42,534 nucleotides of DNA from Spirochaetes bacterium GWB1_36_13 (GCA_001829155.1 MIAO01000098.1:11909-54442), one strand, 5' to 3'; counted from the first letter of the stretch, positions 1 through 8,143 are shown. Program-made: numbers and translations. Notes: generated by a model not told the origin, from the sequence alone.

Positions 1-286
1 CGCGGTTTAAAGACTCAATTGCCAGACGGTAATCAAAATGAATATCGGCGATGAGGGGTACCGGGCTTTTTTCAGAAAGTTCCTGAATCGCCTGAGCATC
101 TTCCATATCCAAAACTGCAAGGCGAACCAGTTCTGCTCCTGATCCAGCCAGAGAATTGATTTGAATCAGGGATTCGTTTCTTTTTTTCGCGGGAATATTC
201 GTCATGCTTTGAATCAAAATCGGATTTCCGCCGCCGATCTTTTGATTCCCGATTTGAATCACACGGGTATTTTGTCTTGAAGTCAT
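1..286 (-). CDS. ispG: 4-hydroxy-3-methylbut-2-enyl diphosphate synthase IspG (GcpE), 5' part only
   Basis: The reverse strand from the ATG at 286 encodes about 95 residues before the window edge. They include the family's early motifs IGGGNPILIQSMTN and, later, LVRLAVLDMEDA and PLIADIHFDYRLA, which follow the TIM-barrel start of IspG closely. The enzyme is a 4Fe-4S protein that reductively opens methylerythritol cyclodiphosphate in the MEP isoprenoid pathway. The iron-sulfur cysteines lie near the C-terminus and are outside the window. An AGGAA ribosome site precedes the ATG, and the gene begins 13 bases after the stop of the upstream TPR gene, so the two are probably co-transcribed. Identification is firm; completeness cannot be judged. 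Confidence 0.93.
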   Translation of the reverse strand, partial: MTSRQNTRVIQIGNQKIGGGNPILIQSMTNIPAKKRNESLIQINSLAGSGAELVRLAVLDMEDAQAIQELSEKSPVPLIADIHFDYRLAIESLNR

Positions 287-299
287 TTCATTGTTCCTG

Positions 300-2219
300 T
301 CAGGGTTTTTTCTCTTCCTTTTTATCGACTTCTTCTTTTTTCACCATCACCATGTCATTGACATTGATCATATCAAAAACAACTTTATGGCTTTTATAAA
401 GCCTGACCTCTGCGATCTGTTCATCCACTCGAAGAACCTCCGCTTCGCCCACTACCAATTGTTTTCGGAAGGGGGTATTGGAAAAATAATCATCAATAAT
501 GTCTCTGTTTTTTAAGATAATAAAGCGGTCCTTGACTTTAATTTTTTGAAGTTTTCCGATATTGATCAAGGCAATGTCATCATCAATTTTAATAATTTTT
601 CCGAAAGGAATAATATCTTCCGATAAATTTGCGGCAAGATAAAGCATTGCTTCAACAATTCGGTTGTTTCCATAGCGGCGCACAAAATATTTTTTAAAAA
701 TATTGCCGGTGGAAAGAGCTGTCAGTTCAGCGGAAAGCTCGATTTTCTCGTTGTTTTCATTTACTTTTAATCTTAAAAGAAGCTGTCCTTTTTTTCCGGT
801 TTTACTGAAATCCGCTTCGCTCGTTATTTCTTTGATATTGAGAGAGAAAGTATTGGTCAGGGCTTCCAGTAAAATTTCTTTTAACTCCCCTTCGGCTCCG
901 AAATGCCGGCTGGCAGGAGTGGAAATAACCTGATTGACAAGCACAACGGGGAGAAAGGCAGAGTTTTCATATTGCTTGATTTTCTTTTCATAGCTGAGAG
1001 TTTCCCAGAAATATTTTTGGTTTAAAACAGTTAAATCTTTTAAAGTCTGATTTTTAGGCTCGATAAAAAGACCTGTTTCAAGTGTTTTTAAAAAAAGCTC
1101 AATCCAGGTTTTTTCCCTGAAAAGTTCGGCGAGTTTGCTTCTGATTGGGACAGAGAGAGGATTGATGCGAAGACCTCTTTTATAAAAAAGAAAAGCATGG
1201 TCAATCTGATTTTTTTCATAAGCGTTTAAAGCAAGGGAAAGATAGGGGATAGAAAGTTCCTGACGGATGGGGTGCCCCAAAGGGAGATTTTTCACAGCGA
1301 TTTCTTCCGCTTTGAGCCTTAAAAGTTCGTCTCCAAAGTCGTATTTCTGACCTTCCAAAAGAATCTGAATTGCTTCTTCAAAACGGTTTAATCCGTTGTA
1401 GCAAAGCCCCATGTTATAATAAAGAATGGGGTTTTCAGGATCGAGTTTTAAAAGTTCGTTGATTTTGATGATTGCTTCAGCAAAATCGTTTTGAACAATG
1501 TGAAACTGGATGATTTTGTAAAGCCCTTCCCGGAATTCCGGGTAAAATTTCAGGGTCAGGTCAAAGTATTTTTTCGCATCGTAATACTGCTTTTTATTCC
1601 AGAAAAACTGACCGATTTCAAAAGTAACCAAGTAACTGGTGCTGTTTAAGGTTTCAGCTCTCAAAAGCATGTCATAGGCTTTTTCATCATTTCCCCATTT
1701 CTGATAAATCTGGGAAAGTTTGAGATAAACCAGAAAATCTTCCTTGCTCCGCCGTGCTTTCTCGTAATATTCCAGAGCCAGGCTTTCTTTTTCCTGATAA
1801 AAATAATAATCTCCGTAAGCTATCAATACTTCAGGGTTCCGCGGTTCTTTTTTATAGGCTTTAAGCAGATAGTATTCCGCTCCGAGATATTCTTTCGGGC
1901 TTCCGGCTGTTTTCATTTTAATCAAAGAGAGTTTGAGCATATAGGAAATATTATCAGGTTCATAAAAATAGGCTTTTTCAAAATACTTTCGGGCTTCCTG
2001 ATAGTTTTCCATCTCAAAATAAGCGTTGCCTGCGGCAGCGTAAGCTTCTTTGAAATAAGGATTGAGCTGGATAGCCTGTTTAAACAATTCTGCTGACTGA
2101 TAATAATTTCTTTTTGAAAAAAGTTTTTGTCCTTCTTCAAAAACATCGAGAGCATTTTGTTTTTGAGCTGCTGCCAGAGTGTAAAAAAGAAGAAAAGCAA
2201 TCAAAATTAATTTTTTCAT
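300..2219 (-). CDS. exported tetratricopeptide-repeat protein with a FlgT-like C-terminal region
   Basis: A 639-residue protein. I take the ATG at 2219 because it opens a signal peptide (MKK, then a hydrophobic stretch ending LAAAQ) and has a GAGG site upstream; in-frame codons further upstream precede AT-rich non-coding-like sequence. From about residue 25 to 400 it is built of TPR units (for example AYAAAGNAYFEMENYQEARK and ILYYNMGLCYNGLNRFEEAI), which are protein-protein scaffolds. The last 180 residues are different. They contain a nucleotide-free alpha/beta stretch, then a beta-rich end with GKIIKIDDDIALINIGKLQK and VVGEAEVLRVDEQIAEV, which resembles the SH3-like end of FlgT and related envelope proteins. 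A periplasmic assembly role is inference. It lies just upstream of ispG. Confidence 0.75.
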   Translation of the reverse strand: MKKLILIAFLLFYTLAAAQKQNALDVFEEGQKLFSKRNYYQSAELFKQAIQLNPYFKEAYAAAGNAYFEMENYQEARKYFEKAYFYEPDNISYMLKLSLIKMKTAGSPKEYLGAEYYLLKAYKKEPRNPEVLIAYGDYYFYQEKESLALEYYEKARRSKEDFLVYLKLSQIYQKWGNDEKAYDMLLRAETLNSTSYLVTFEIGQFFWNKKQYYDAKKYFDLTLKFYPEFREGLYKIIQFHIVQNDFAEAIIKINELLKLDPENPILYYNMGLCYNGLNRFEEAIQILLEGQKYDFGDELLRLKAEEIAVKNLPLGHPIRQELSIPYLSLALNAYEKNQIDHAFLFYKRGLRINPLSVPIRSKLAELFREKTWIELFLKTLETGLFIEPKNQTLKDLTVLNQKYFWETLSYEKKIKQYENSAFLPVVLVNQVISTPASRHFGAEGELKEILLEALTNTFSLNIKEITSEADFSKTGKKGQLLLRLKVNENNEKIELSAELTALSTGNIFKKYFVRRYGNNRIVEAMLYLAANLSEDIIPFGKIIKIDDDIALINIGKLQKIKVKDRFIILKNRDIIDDYFSNTPFRKQLVVGEAEVLRVDEQIAEVRLYKSHKVVFDMINVNDMVMVKKEEVDKKEEKKP

Positions 2220-2296
2220 CAAAGCCTCAACATAACTTTTTCTTAATATATAATACAAATTTAACGAAATATAAATAAATTGATAAATGAAAAATG

Positions 2297-2322
2297 GAAA
2301 GTTTTTAAAGCTTTGCCAATGA
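2297..2322 (+). promoter_or_regulatory. candidate sigma-28 (FliA-type) promoter of the CZB chemoreceptor
   Basis: GAAAGTTT (2297-2304) and GCCAATGA (2315-2322) resemble the flagellar sigma-28 boxes TAAAGTTT and GCCGATAA, with 7/8 and 6/8 matches. The spacer is 10 bases instead of the usual 11. The position, about 40 bases before the receptor ATG, suits a promoter for a chemotaxis gene. The short spacer and AT-rich background keep this tentative. Confidence 0.35.
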
Positions 2323-2364
2323 AAAACAAGTTTTAAAATACAATAAAAATGCAAGGAAACAGCA

Positions 2365-3798
2365 ATGAAAAAAAAGAGCCTCTTTTTTAAACTCTTAATT
2401 TCTTTTTTAGGACTCGGAATTGTCTGCGGATTCGTAGGCGGTTTAGGTTACTATGGAGTATCGGTGCTTCATAAAACCGCAGATATTACCCTGGAACAGA
2501 CAGAAGGAGGGAAACTCCTTACTGAAAAAGAGATAGATCACCTGAATTGGAGAACAAAAGTCGGTACTTTTCAAAGAAATGAATCTATGACAAAAATTGA
2601 GGTTGAAACAGATTATCATAAATGCGGTTTTGGAAAATGGTTTTATGGGGAGGATCGGAAATCTCTTGAAAAACTGATTCCTGAGTTAAGGGTTCTTTTT
2701 GAAAAAATAGAAAAACCGCATCAGGAACTTCATGAAACAGCTTTGTATATTGAGAGTCTCCTTCAAAAAGGAAAAGAATACCGGAAGGAAGCCATAACCT
2801 ATTATGGGGAAGTAACGGTAAAAAAAATGGAAGAAGTTCAGAAAATTTTTCAGGAAATGAGGGATCTGACAGATCAGGCGGTAGGGAAGCAAAAAGAAGT
2901 AATGCAGAAAGAAGAAGAAAGGGTAGAGGTTTTATCCATAACCGGAATAATTCTGGGACTGATTTTTTCTCTTGTTCTCGGCATCTTTATGTCCAAAAAA
3001 ATTGCCAAGCCGATTAAAAAACTTTCGGAAAAACTCCATCTTTCATCAGGCGATCTGCATAAGGCGGCCAATCAGATTTCATCCACCAGCCAAGGGCTTT
3101 CAAGCGCATCTTCAGAGCTTGCCTCTTCAATTGAAGAAATGACCTCTTCGATGGAAGAATTGACTTCGATTATTGAAACCAATACCAAAAATATCAATGA
3201 TTCTGAATCTCTGATGCGGGAAACAATGGGAAGCGCCGGGGAGACAGAAACGAAAATGATCGGATTGACGGAAAATATCAATCTGATTACGCAAAGCAGC
3301 CAAAAAATCAGAAAAATCATTAAAACAATTGATGATATTGCTTTTCAAACCAATATTCTGGCTTTAAATGCTGCAATTGAAGCGGCTAGAGCGGGAGAAG
3401 CGGGAAAAGGATTTATGGTGGTTGCGGAACAGGTGAAAAATCTGGCGCAAAAAAGTGCTGAAGCGGCAAAAGAAACAGAATATCTGATTGAAAACGCATT
3501 GAAAAACACCGAAGGCGGAGAGAGAACAGGAAAAGAAGCGGCTGAAAAATTAAAAAAATTAGTGACGATGACGGCAAAAGTCAGTAAAATTTTACAGGAA
3601 GTCAATTCAGCCTCGAAAGAGCAGTTGAGAGGGGCGAATCAGGTAAATGAGGCATCGGTGCAGATTAATCAGGTAGTTCAGACAGCAGCTTCTTCCTCAG
3701 AAGAACTTTCCGCTTCAGGAGAAGAACTTTTTGAACACTCGGAAACCATATTATCAGCGGTAGAGGAACTGAATGTTTTAACAGAAGGAGAAAAGTAA
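2365..3798 (+). CDS. methyl-accepting chemotaxis protein with zinc-binding CZB sensor domain
   Basis: A 477-residue receptor. The first membrane segment is at about 8-35. A CZB (chemoreceptor zinc-binding) domain follows, with the signature His59-x2-Trp62, Cys87-x2-Gly-Lys-Trp and the paired His119/His123, the expected 3His/1Cys zinc site. A second membrane segment lies at about 190-210. A short HAMP-like linker leads into a long coiled-coil signalling domain with the hairpin tip [20 protein letters not shown] (from about residue 323). CZB domains are usually cytoplasmic and C-terminal, so this one, between two membrane segments and presumably periplasmic, is an uncommon placement. CZB proteins respond to zinc or oxidants such as hypochlorous acid. 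No CheR-binding pentapeptide is present. AGGAAA precedes the ATG. The gene stands apart from the main chemotaxis operon. Confidence 0.92.
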   Translation: MKKKSLFFKLLISFLGLGIVCGFVGGLGYYGVSVLHKTADITLEQTEGGKLLTEKEIDHLNWRTKVGTFQRNESMTKIEVETDYHKCGFGKWFYGEDRKSLEKLIPELRVLFEKIEKPHQELHETALYIESLLQKGKEYRKEAITYYGEVTVKKMEEVQKIFQEMRDLTDQAVGKQKEVMQKEEERVEVLSITGIILGLIFSLVLGIFMSKKIAKPIKKLSEKLHLSSGDLHKAANQISSTSQGLSSASSELASSIEEMTSSMEELTSIIETNTKNINDSESLMRETMGSAGETETKMIGLTENINLITQSSQKIRKIIKTIDDIAFQTNILALNAAIEAARAGEAGKGFMVVAEQVKNLAQKSAEAAKETEYLIENALKNTEGGERTGKEAAEKLKKLVTMTAKVSKILQEVNSASKEQLRGANQVNEASVQINQVVQTAASSSEELSASGEELFEHSETILSAVEELNVLTEGEK

Positions 3799-3806
3799 AA
3801 AAAAGA

Positions 3807-4880
3807 TTATAAAGACTTGATAACGGTGATAACAATTCCCGCGGTGATAAGCGCCGCAATTGCCACAAATACAATAAATTTCCATTTCCCCTTATTAATG
3901 GAAAGGGATTCGGTACTGTCTTCGAGAATAGCCTCAACTTTAACTTCAGGTTCAGTACGGGTTTCAATGATGACAAAAGGGGCGATTTTAATAAATGCCT
4001 TGAAACCGAAATCCAGTTTTTTGATAAAAACCATTTCCCCGTAAACAGGTTTGACTTTTCCGCTGCTTGCTCTTAAATCAAGCTGTTTGATCACTTCTGC
4101 CGATTCAGGCAGTGCGCTGACCTTGATCGCAACCTGATCTCCCCTTTTTACTTCCGACAAGAATTTTCCCTTAATCGGAGATAAAACATACTCGCCCTTG
4201 ACGATAATGTTTTTTTCCTGAGAAAGACGATCACGAAAAGCGTTGATTTGATCTGCCGGAGATAAATGATCATCCGATTGATCAAAAGATTCAAAAACAA
4301 CCTCATTGTCATCGGCAAGAGGGTTTGCTTTGATGGTGTTTTCGTATTCGATCGAGGTCTCGTCTTCAAAATGGATGTTTGAAATAAAATCTTTTTCATT
4401 GAAACTGAAAGAGATCATTTTATGAAACAAAAGGCTGATTTCATCAATATCTTTTTTTTCCGTCAATTGAAGGATGTGGTGGATCAATCCGCCGTCCAGT
4501 TCTTTCTGGAGGACTTGAAAAACCTTTTTCACTTTATCGTCGATAAAATCATTCCGGTTAAAGCAGTCGTTGATCTTAAAATAAAAGTTTTTCCATGAAT
4601 CGCCGATTGGAGTGGGCATTTCCTTTGCGTTGTAGATAGCGGAAATGTCAATCAGGGATTTCTTTATTTTATTGAGATAAATCAGGAAAACAATTTGTTC
4701 CTGTTTTTTAGGAAAATTGATTTTGCCTTTGATGATGCAGATATCCTTGAGTTCTCCCCGCGCTACTTTTCGGGCAAGTTCAATATTGTTCCCGGTGTAT
4801 TTTAAAATTTTATCTATTTTTTCAGTCATTTCCTTTAACTTTTTAGAAGAATCTAAAACCGGTTCATGATTTGTTTTCAT
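3807..4880 (-). CDS. unrecognised tail-anchored protein
   Basis: A 357-residue protein I cannot place in a family. The N-terminal two thirds are soluble, acidic and helical at first, with an acidic low-complexity stretch near the middle. A likely beta-rich region follows (IIVKGEYVLSPIKGKFLSEV through the FVIIETRTEPEV segment). One hydrophobic segment of about 21 residues sits at the very end (FIVFVAIAALITAGIVITVI), followed only by KSL. There is no signal peptide, so it should be inserted tail-first with most of the protein in the cytoplasm. AGAGG lies 8 bases before the ATG. It is convergent with the CZB receptor, with 8 bases between their stops. Confidence 0.7.
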   Translation of the reverse strand: MKTNHEPVLDSSKKLKEMTEKIDKILKYTGNNIELARKVARGELKDICIIKGKINFPKKQEQIVFLIYLNKIKKSLIDISAIYNAKEMPTPIGDSWKNFYFKINDCFNRNDFIDDKVKKVFQVLQKELDGGLIHHILQLTEKKDIDEISLLFHKMISFSFNEKDFISNIHFEDETSIEYENTIKANPLADDNEVVFESFDQSDDHLSPADQINAFRDRLSQEKNIIVKGEYVLSPIKGKFLSEVKRGDQVAIKVSALPESAEVIKQLDLRASSGKVKPVYGEMVFIKKLDFGFKAFIKIAPFVIIETRTEPEVKVEAILEDSTESLSINKGKWKFIVFVAIAALITAGIVITVIKSL

Positions 4881-5079
4881 TAAAAACCTCTTTACCTTTG
4901 TACAGAGTCAAAATATTGATAAACATGATTATCGTTTTTTTGAGTTTTAAAGATGAGGATAAATTGGAAAAAAGATCAAAATATTCTTGTTTTAAACTCA
5001 TAACTGATTATTCTAAATAAATATAAAAAATGAGATCAATTCTCGATTGCAAAATTTTTTACTTTTCAGGAGTTTTTGC

Positions 5080-5583
5080 ATGATTTTATTCTTGAATTTT
5101 AGACTGAAACGGATTTTTCAAAAAAACGATGCCCAGGCGCTGGATCAGCTTTTAAAAGCGGGGCTGAACCCGGACTACTGCTTTCAGGGAACAGAGCTGA
5201 TTTTCCATACTCTTGAAAATGATGAGTTTTTTGAAATATTAATCCGCTATCAACCGAATCTGGATGTGTCGATTCCCAATAAATCCTATACGCCTTTGAT
5301 TGCTGCGATTAAAAAAAACAGGACAAAGACTGCCCTGCGGCTGATTAAACTGGGATGCGATACAAGGCTTGTGTCTTTTGCCGGGCTGGAGCCTCTGATT
5401 TATGCCCTGGAAATGAAAGAGCCGGATGTTGCCGGAGCGCTTTTGGATAAAGAGGAAAGTATTGAATACCTGAAAGGAGTTTTGGAGTTTTCAAAAAAGC
5501 ACCGGTTTAGCGAGGAAAGCCTGAAACAAGTAGAGGAAAGAATTGCAAAACTGCAAAGCGAAAAAAGAGGAAAGAGTGATTGA
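5080..5583 (+). CDS. small ankyrin-repeat-like protein
   Basis: A 167-residue protein. The ATG at 5080 is chosen over the in-frame TTG at 5047 because CAGGAG sits 7 bases before the ATG and nothing precedes the TTG. The sequence consists of loosely conserved ankyrin units: ALDQLLKAGLNPDY, then SYTPLIAAIKKNRTKTALRL with IKLGCDTR, then LEPLIYALEMKEPDVAGALL. Such repeats bind protein partners, and no catalytic domain accompanies them. The first 15 residues are hydrophobic but followed directly by basic residues, so export is doubtful. It is transcribed divergently from the tail-anchored protein gene and is followed by a palindromic repeat. Its partner cannot be inferred. Confidence 0.72.
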   Translation: MILFLNFRLKRIFQKNDAQALDQLLKAGLNPDYCFQGTELIFHTLENDEFFEILIRYQPNLDVSIPNKSYTPLIAAIKKNRTKTALRLIKLGCDTRLVSFAGLEPLIYALEMKEPDVAGALLDKEESIEYLKGVLEFSKKHRFSEESLKQVEERIAKLQSEKRGKSD

Positions 5584-5617
5584 AAGGATTGCGTGTTGCA
5601 AAAAAATGACCCCTTTC

Positions 5618-5704
5618 TGTCATTCCCGCGAAGGCGGGAATCTATTGAAAATAAAACAATTAAAATACAGATTCTGTTTTTTGCAAACAAAAACGGGAAT
5701 GACA
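5618..5704. repeat. palindromic dispersed repeat, type 1 (REP/MITE-like)
   Basis: An 87-bp element bounded by a perfect 11-bp inverted repeat, TGTCATTCCCG (5618-5628) and CGGGAATGACA (5694-5704). Inside the left arm a second perfect hairpin, ATTCCCGC-GAAG-GCGGGAAT, spans 5622-5641. GAATCT (5638-5643) also pairs with AGATTC (5669-5674). It is GC-rich at its ends compared with its surroundings. Elements beginning GTCATTCCCGCGAAGGCGGGAATC are known as dispersed repeats in many bacterial genomes. It has no coding capacity and is probably mobilised in trans. Confidence 0.8.
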
Positions 5705-5821
5705 AATTTTGCAATTTATATTCAGTAGTGTATAGACTTATTAGAATGGACTCAAATTTTATCCAATTTTTTCACTGCTATAAAATAATATGATAATAAA
5801 AAATTGATTGGAAGTATTTTT

Positions 5822-6241
5822 ATGAAAAAAATAAATAAAAACGGTTTATTTATAGCTGTATTTTTTATTTCATTGTATGCGGTCTATTATGTTTATTTAT
5901 CATTTGCACATGAATATACTGAATACATTACAAATACTTACTCTTTGAACAGTAAAAATCAAACCGGGATACTTGCTTTATTTTATACATTGGGAAGAGG
6001 TTTTATTCTTTTTTTGGGTGTTGCAGCGATTTACGGTGTTTTTTATGCAATGCGGAAAAAATATTTTTTTCTTCTAAGCGCAATCTTTTGCTTTTTAATA
6101 GGATTTGGTTCTGTTTTTGCTTTAATCAAGCTGACACCCTCAGCAGAAATAAAAAACTTTATTCATATTCTTATTATTTGTTTTTTTGTCATTATTTTGG
6201 GTATTGTTTTTATCTATGCTCAGTATAAAAAAAAGAAGTAG
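5822..6241 (+). CDS. small integral membrane protein, unrecognised
   Basis: A 139-residue hydrophobic protein starting at the ATG at 5822, with TTGGAAG 7-14 bases upstream; the in-frame TTG at 5804 has no such site. Four membrane segments are visible, at roughly residues 9-28, 50-72, 79-100 and 107-130, separated by short loops. An extracytoplasmic loop rich in Tyr/Thr/Asn follows the first. It ends in a basic tail (QYKKKK). I recognise no family motif. It is followed after 24 bases by another membrane protein, and both lie between a dispersed repeat and the stator operon. Base composition is even more AT-rich than its neighbours. Confidence 0.65.
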   Translation: MKKINKNGLFIAVFFISLYAVYYVYLSFAHEYTEYITNTYSLNSKNQTGILALFYTLGRGFILFLGVAAIYGVFYAMRKKYFFLLSAIFCFLIGFGSVFALIKLTPSAEIKNFIHILIICFFVIILGIVFIYAQYKKKK

Positions 6242-6265
6242 ATTGTTTTTTAATGGAGCTGTACA

Positions 6266-7051
6266 ATGAAAAATATTTTACTGGCTATTAAGCCTTATAT
6301 GATCGGTTCAATAATTATTTTATTGTTTACATTATTAAGCGCTTTTTTATCGTTTCTTATCAAAGATAATGGAATAACCTATTTTATCTGCGGGGCAGCC
6401 GGCGCTTTCGGAATTGGTTTTTTGATTTATAAGGCTGCTAAGCCTATATCTCCTCTCACTGTCCTTATCATTATACCTTGCATGTTTTCAGGCACTTTTT
6501 TTGCCGAATACTATCTCATTTCCAAAGAAAAAATCATCTCTCATATTAAACCGTCTGAAATCGAGCTTTATAAAACATCTTTTCTATTTGAATTCGATAA
6601 TTATCAAATTTTAGATAAAATGAAATCCTCATATACCGGGATATGGCGGTATAAAGATAAAAGTTCAAAAATAGATGTTTATACAGTACCCGTTGTTGAC
6701 AGTGATTGGAAACCGGATGATATTGTGAAAGTTTTTGCAGTTTGCGAAAAAACCTTTGAAAATTCAAGCAACTGCGAGAATGCTTTTTTGCCTCATAAAC
6801 GGTTTGCAAAACGGATAGATCAAAAGACAAATCATCATTATAAGTCGTTTGAAGCGTCTGTTGTAAATGGTGTAAAAGATTTTCACTTTAAAACTGCGGA
6901 TGATACTGTTTTTGTTGAATTAATTTCTGATATTTATTTATATGCTGTTCAAAAAAGAAGATATGGAGTTATTATATTTTTAGCTTTGCTGTTTTTATGG
7001 AATGTAACTTCTTTTTGGTCAGTACGGCATGAATTAAAAAACAAGCGATAG
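6266..7051 (+). CDS. membrane protein with extracytoplasmic domain, unrecognised
   Basis: A 261-residue protein with three closely spaced membrane segments in the first 90 residues (about 11-33, 38-57 and 64-85). A soluble stretch of about 140 residues follows, containing FLFEFDNYQILDKM, GIWRYKDKSSKIDVYTVPVV and two cysteines (FAVCEKTFENSSNC). A fourth segment lies near the C-terminus (YGVIIFLALLFLWNVTSFW). The topology suggests a domain displayed outside the cytoplasm with a possible Cys-Cys disulfide. GGAG precedes the ATG. It probably forms a two-gene unit with the upstream membrane protein. No function can be named. Confidence 0.65.
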   Translation: MKNILLAIKPYMIGSIIILLFTLLSAFLSFLIKDNGITYFICGAAGAFGIGFLIYKAAKPISPLTVLIIIPCMFSGTFFAEYYLISKEKIISHIKPSEIELYKTSFLFEFDNYQILDKMKSSYTGIWRYKDKSSKIDVYTVPVVDSDWKPDDIVKVFAVCEKTFENSSNCENAFLPHKRFAKRIDQKTNHHYKSFEASVVNGVKDFHFKTADDTVFVELISDIYLYAVQKRRYGVIIFLALLFLWNVTSFWSVRHELKNKR

Positions 7052-7052
7052 C

Positions 7053-7092
7053 GTTCTCAATAAGAACAGTTGATATTTTTTTTGTTATCAAC
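7053..7092. repeat. two adjacent inverted repeats before flbD
   Basis: GTTCT-CAATA-AGAAC (7053-7067) is directly followed by GTTGATA (7069-7075) pairing with TATCAAC (7086-7092) around a T-rich 10-base loop. They lie right after the stop of the membrane protein and overlap the -35 region of the candidate flbD promoter. They could be operator half-sites or a weak terminator. There is no U-run after the second stem, so an intrinsic terminator is not convincing. Confidence 0.35.
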
Positions 7093-7109
7093 TTGTTAAA
7101 CATTATATT
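7082..7109 (+). promoter_or_regulatory. candidate sigma-70 promoter of flbD-motA-motB
   Basis: TTGTTA (7082-7087) and TATATT (7104-7109) are separated by 16 bases and lie 42 bases before the flbD ATG. Matches to the housekeeping boxes are 4/6 and 5/6. No -24/-12 sequence is visible here, unlike at cheA. The region is AT-rich, so chance matches are likely. Confidence 0.35.
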
Positions 7110-7151
7110 TTAATAACCATTAAAGCGCAAATAAATTATTCTGGATAATCG

Positions 7152-7349
7152 ATGATAGAACTCAATAAACTAAACGGAAATGTCATTTTTGTCAACCCTC
7201 ATTTGATTGAAACAATCGAACCGGGATCAGATACAAGGATTAACTTTTTTACGGGAAAGACGATGATAGTAAAGAACACTCTGGAAGAAGTTCTGGAAAA
7301 AATCGTTGAATATAGAAGAAAACTCGGGCAGAACAGCCAGGAATTGTAG
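7152..7349 (+). CDS. flbD: flagellar protein FlbD/SwrD
   Basis: A 65-residue protein with the family pattern: MIELNKLNG at the start, VNPHLIETIE, a TGKT beta turn and NTLEEVLEKIVEYRRKLG at the end. FlbD (SwrD) is a small cytoplasmic protein encoded next to motAB in spirochaetes, Firmicutes and others; SwrD raises flagellar torque in Bacillus. It lies 11 bases before motA, as expected. The ribosome site is weak (TGGA about 8 bases upstream). The stop is TAG, showing that TAG is a working stop codon here. Confidence 0.9.
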   Translation: MIELNKLNGNVIFVNPHLIETIEPGSDTRINFFTGKTMIVKNTLEEVLEKIVEYRRKLGQNSQEL

Positions 7350-7360
7350 GAGAGAGGTAA

Positions 7361-8134
7361 ATGGAAGTTTTAATCGGGATATCGCTTGGTTTTGTAATCG
7401 TTTTCGTCGGAGCCGCAGTAGGGGGGGGAACGCCTGATATTTACTGGGATATACCTTCGTTTTTTATTACCGTTATGGGATCTATGTCTGCGATGCTGAC
7501 TTCATATCCGCTTCCTGATTTAAAAAAAATAACTGTTTATTTTAAGATTTCCATGAGGAAACCTAATTTTGATTATGCCGATCTGATCCATACTCTTTCC
7601 ACTTTTGCGGAAACAGCCAGAAAAGAAGGTCTTTTGGCGCTGGAAGATAAAATTGTCGATGTGGATGATCCTTTTTTAAGAAAAGGAATTCAGCTGGCAA
7701 TTGACGGGGTGGATGAAGAAATGATTAAATCAACCCTTGAAAAAGACTTGCAGAAAATGGAAGAAAGGCATAGAGTGGCGACTGGAATGTTTGACCAATG
7801 GGCAACACTGGCTCCGTCTTTCGGGATGATCGGAACCCTGATGGGACTTGTTATCATGCTTAAGAACATGGAAGATATTTCTTCAATCGGACCTGCGATG
7901 GCGGTTGCCTTGATTACCACTTTTTATGGAGCGCTGATTGCGAATGCGCTTTGTATTCCTATTATACGAAAATTGGAAATTCTTCATAATCAGGAAGTTT
8001 TGCAAAGAGAAATGATGATGGAAGGGATATTGTCTCTTGTTCATGGAGAGAATGTCCGTCTCTTAAAAGATAAACTGGTTTCTTTCCTCCCAAGGGAAAT
8101 GAGAGCCGCATTCGAAGAAGATCACAGCGATTAG
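7361..8134 (+). CDS. motA: flagellar motor stator protein MotA
   Basis: A 257-residue protein of normal MotA length. The N-terminal membrane pair is at about 4-22 and 30-50. The cytoplasmic torque loop contains the pattern DPFLRKGIQLAIDGVDEE and EKDLQKMEERH. The second pair contains LAPSFGMIGTLMGLVIML and MAVALITTFYGALIANAL, which line the proton or sodium channel with MotB. GGAGAGAGG precedes the ATG. The gene contains an uninterrupted run of eight G (7421-7428) at codons 21-23, which is striking in this AT-rich DNA and could slip. It is co-transcribed with flbD and motB. Confidence 0.96.
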   Translation: MEVLIGISLGFVIVFVGAAVGGGTPDIYWDIPSFFITVMGSMSAMLTSYPLPDLKKITVYFKISMRKPNFDYADLIHTLSTFAETARKEGLLALEDKIVDVDDPFLRKGIQLAIDGVDEEMIKSTLEKDLQKMEERHRVATGMFDQWATLAPSFGMIGTLMGLVIMLKNMEDISSIGPAMAVALITTFYGALIANALCIPIIRKLEILHNQEVLQREMMMEGILSLVHGENVRLLKDKLVSFLPREMRAAFEEDHSD

Positions 8135-8143
8135 GAGTAAATT

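Noticed and set aside
5590-5615. A GG-N10-GC match to sigma-54 on the minus strand (GGGGTCATTTTTTTGCAA)
   Set aside because: No minus-strand gene begins within reach; it overlaps the edge of a dispersed repeat and is probably chance.
5543-5793. Two overlapping short frames over the type 1 repeat (containing SFPRRRES)
   Set aside because: They are translations of the palindromic repeat, lack ribosome sites and have no coding character.
7053-7092. CRISPR-like or phage attachment repeats before flbD
   Set aside because: Only two different short inverted repeats without spacers or an integrase; no array is present anywhere in the window.
7120-7150. TAAA-N16-CTGGATAA resembling a sigma-28 promoter before flbD
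   Set aside because: Transcription would start inside the flbD start codon region, leaving no leader.
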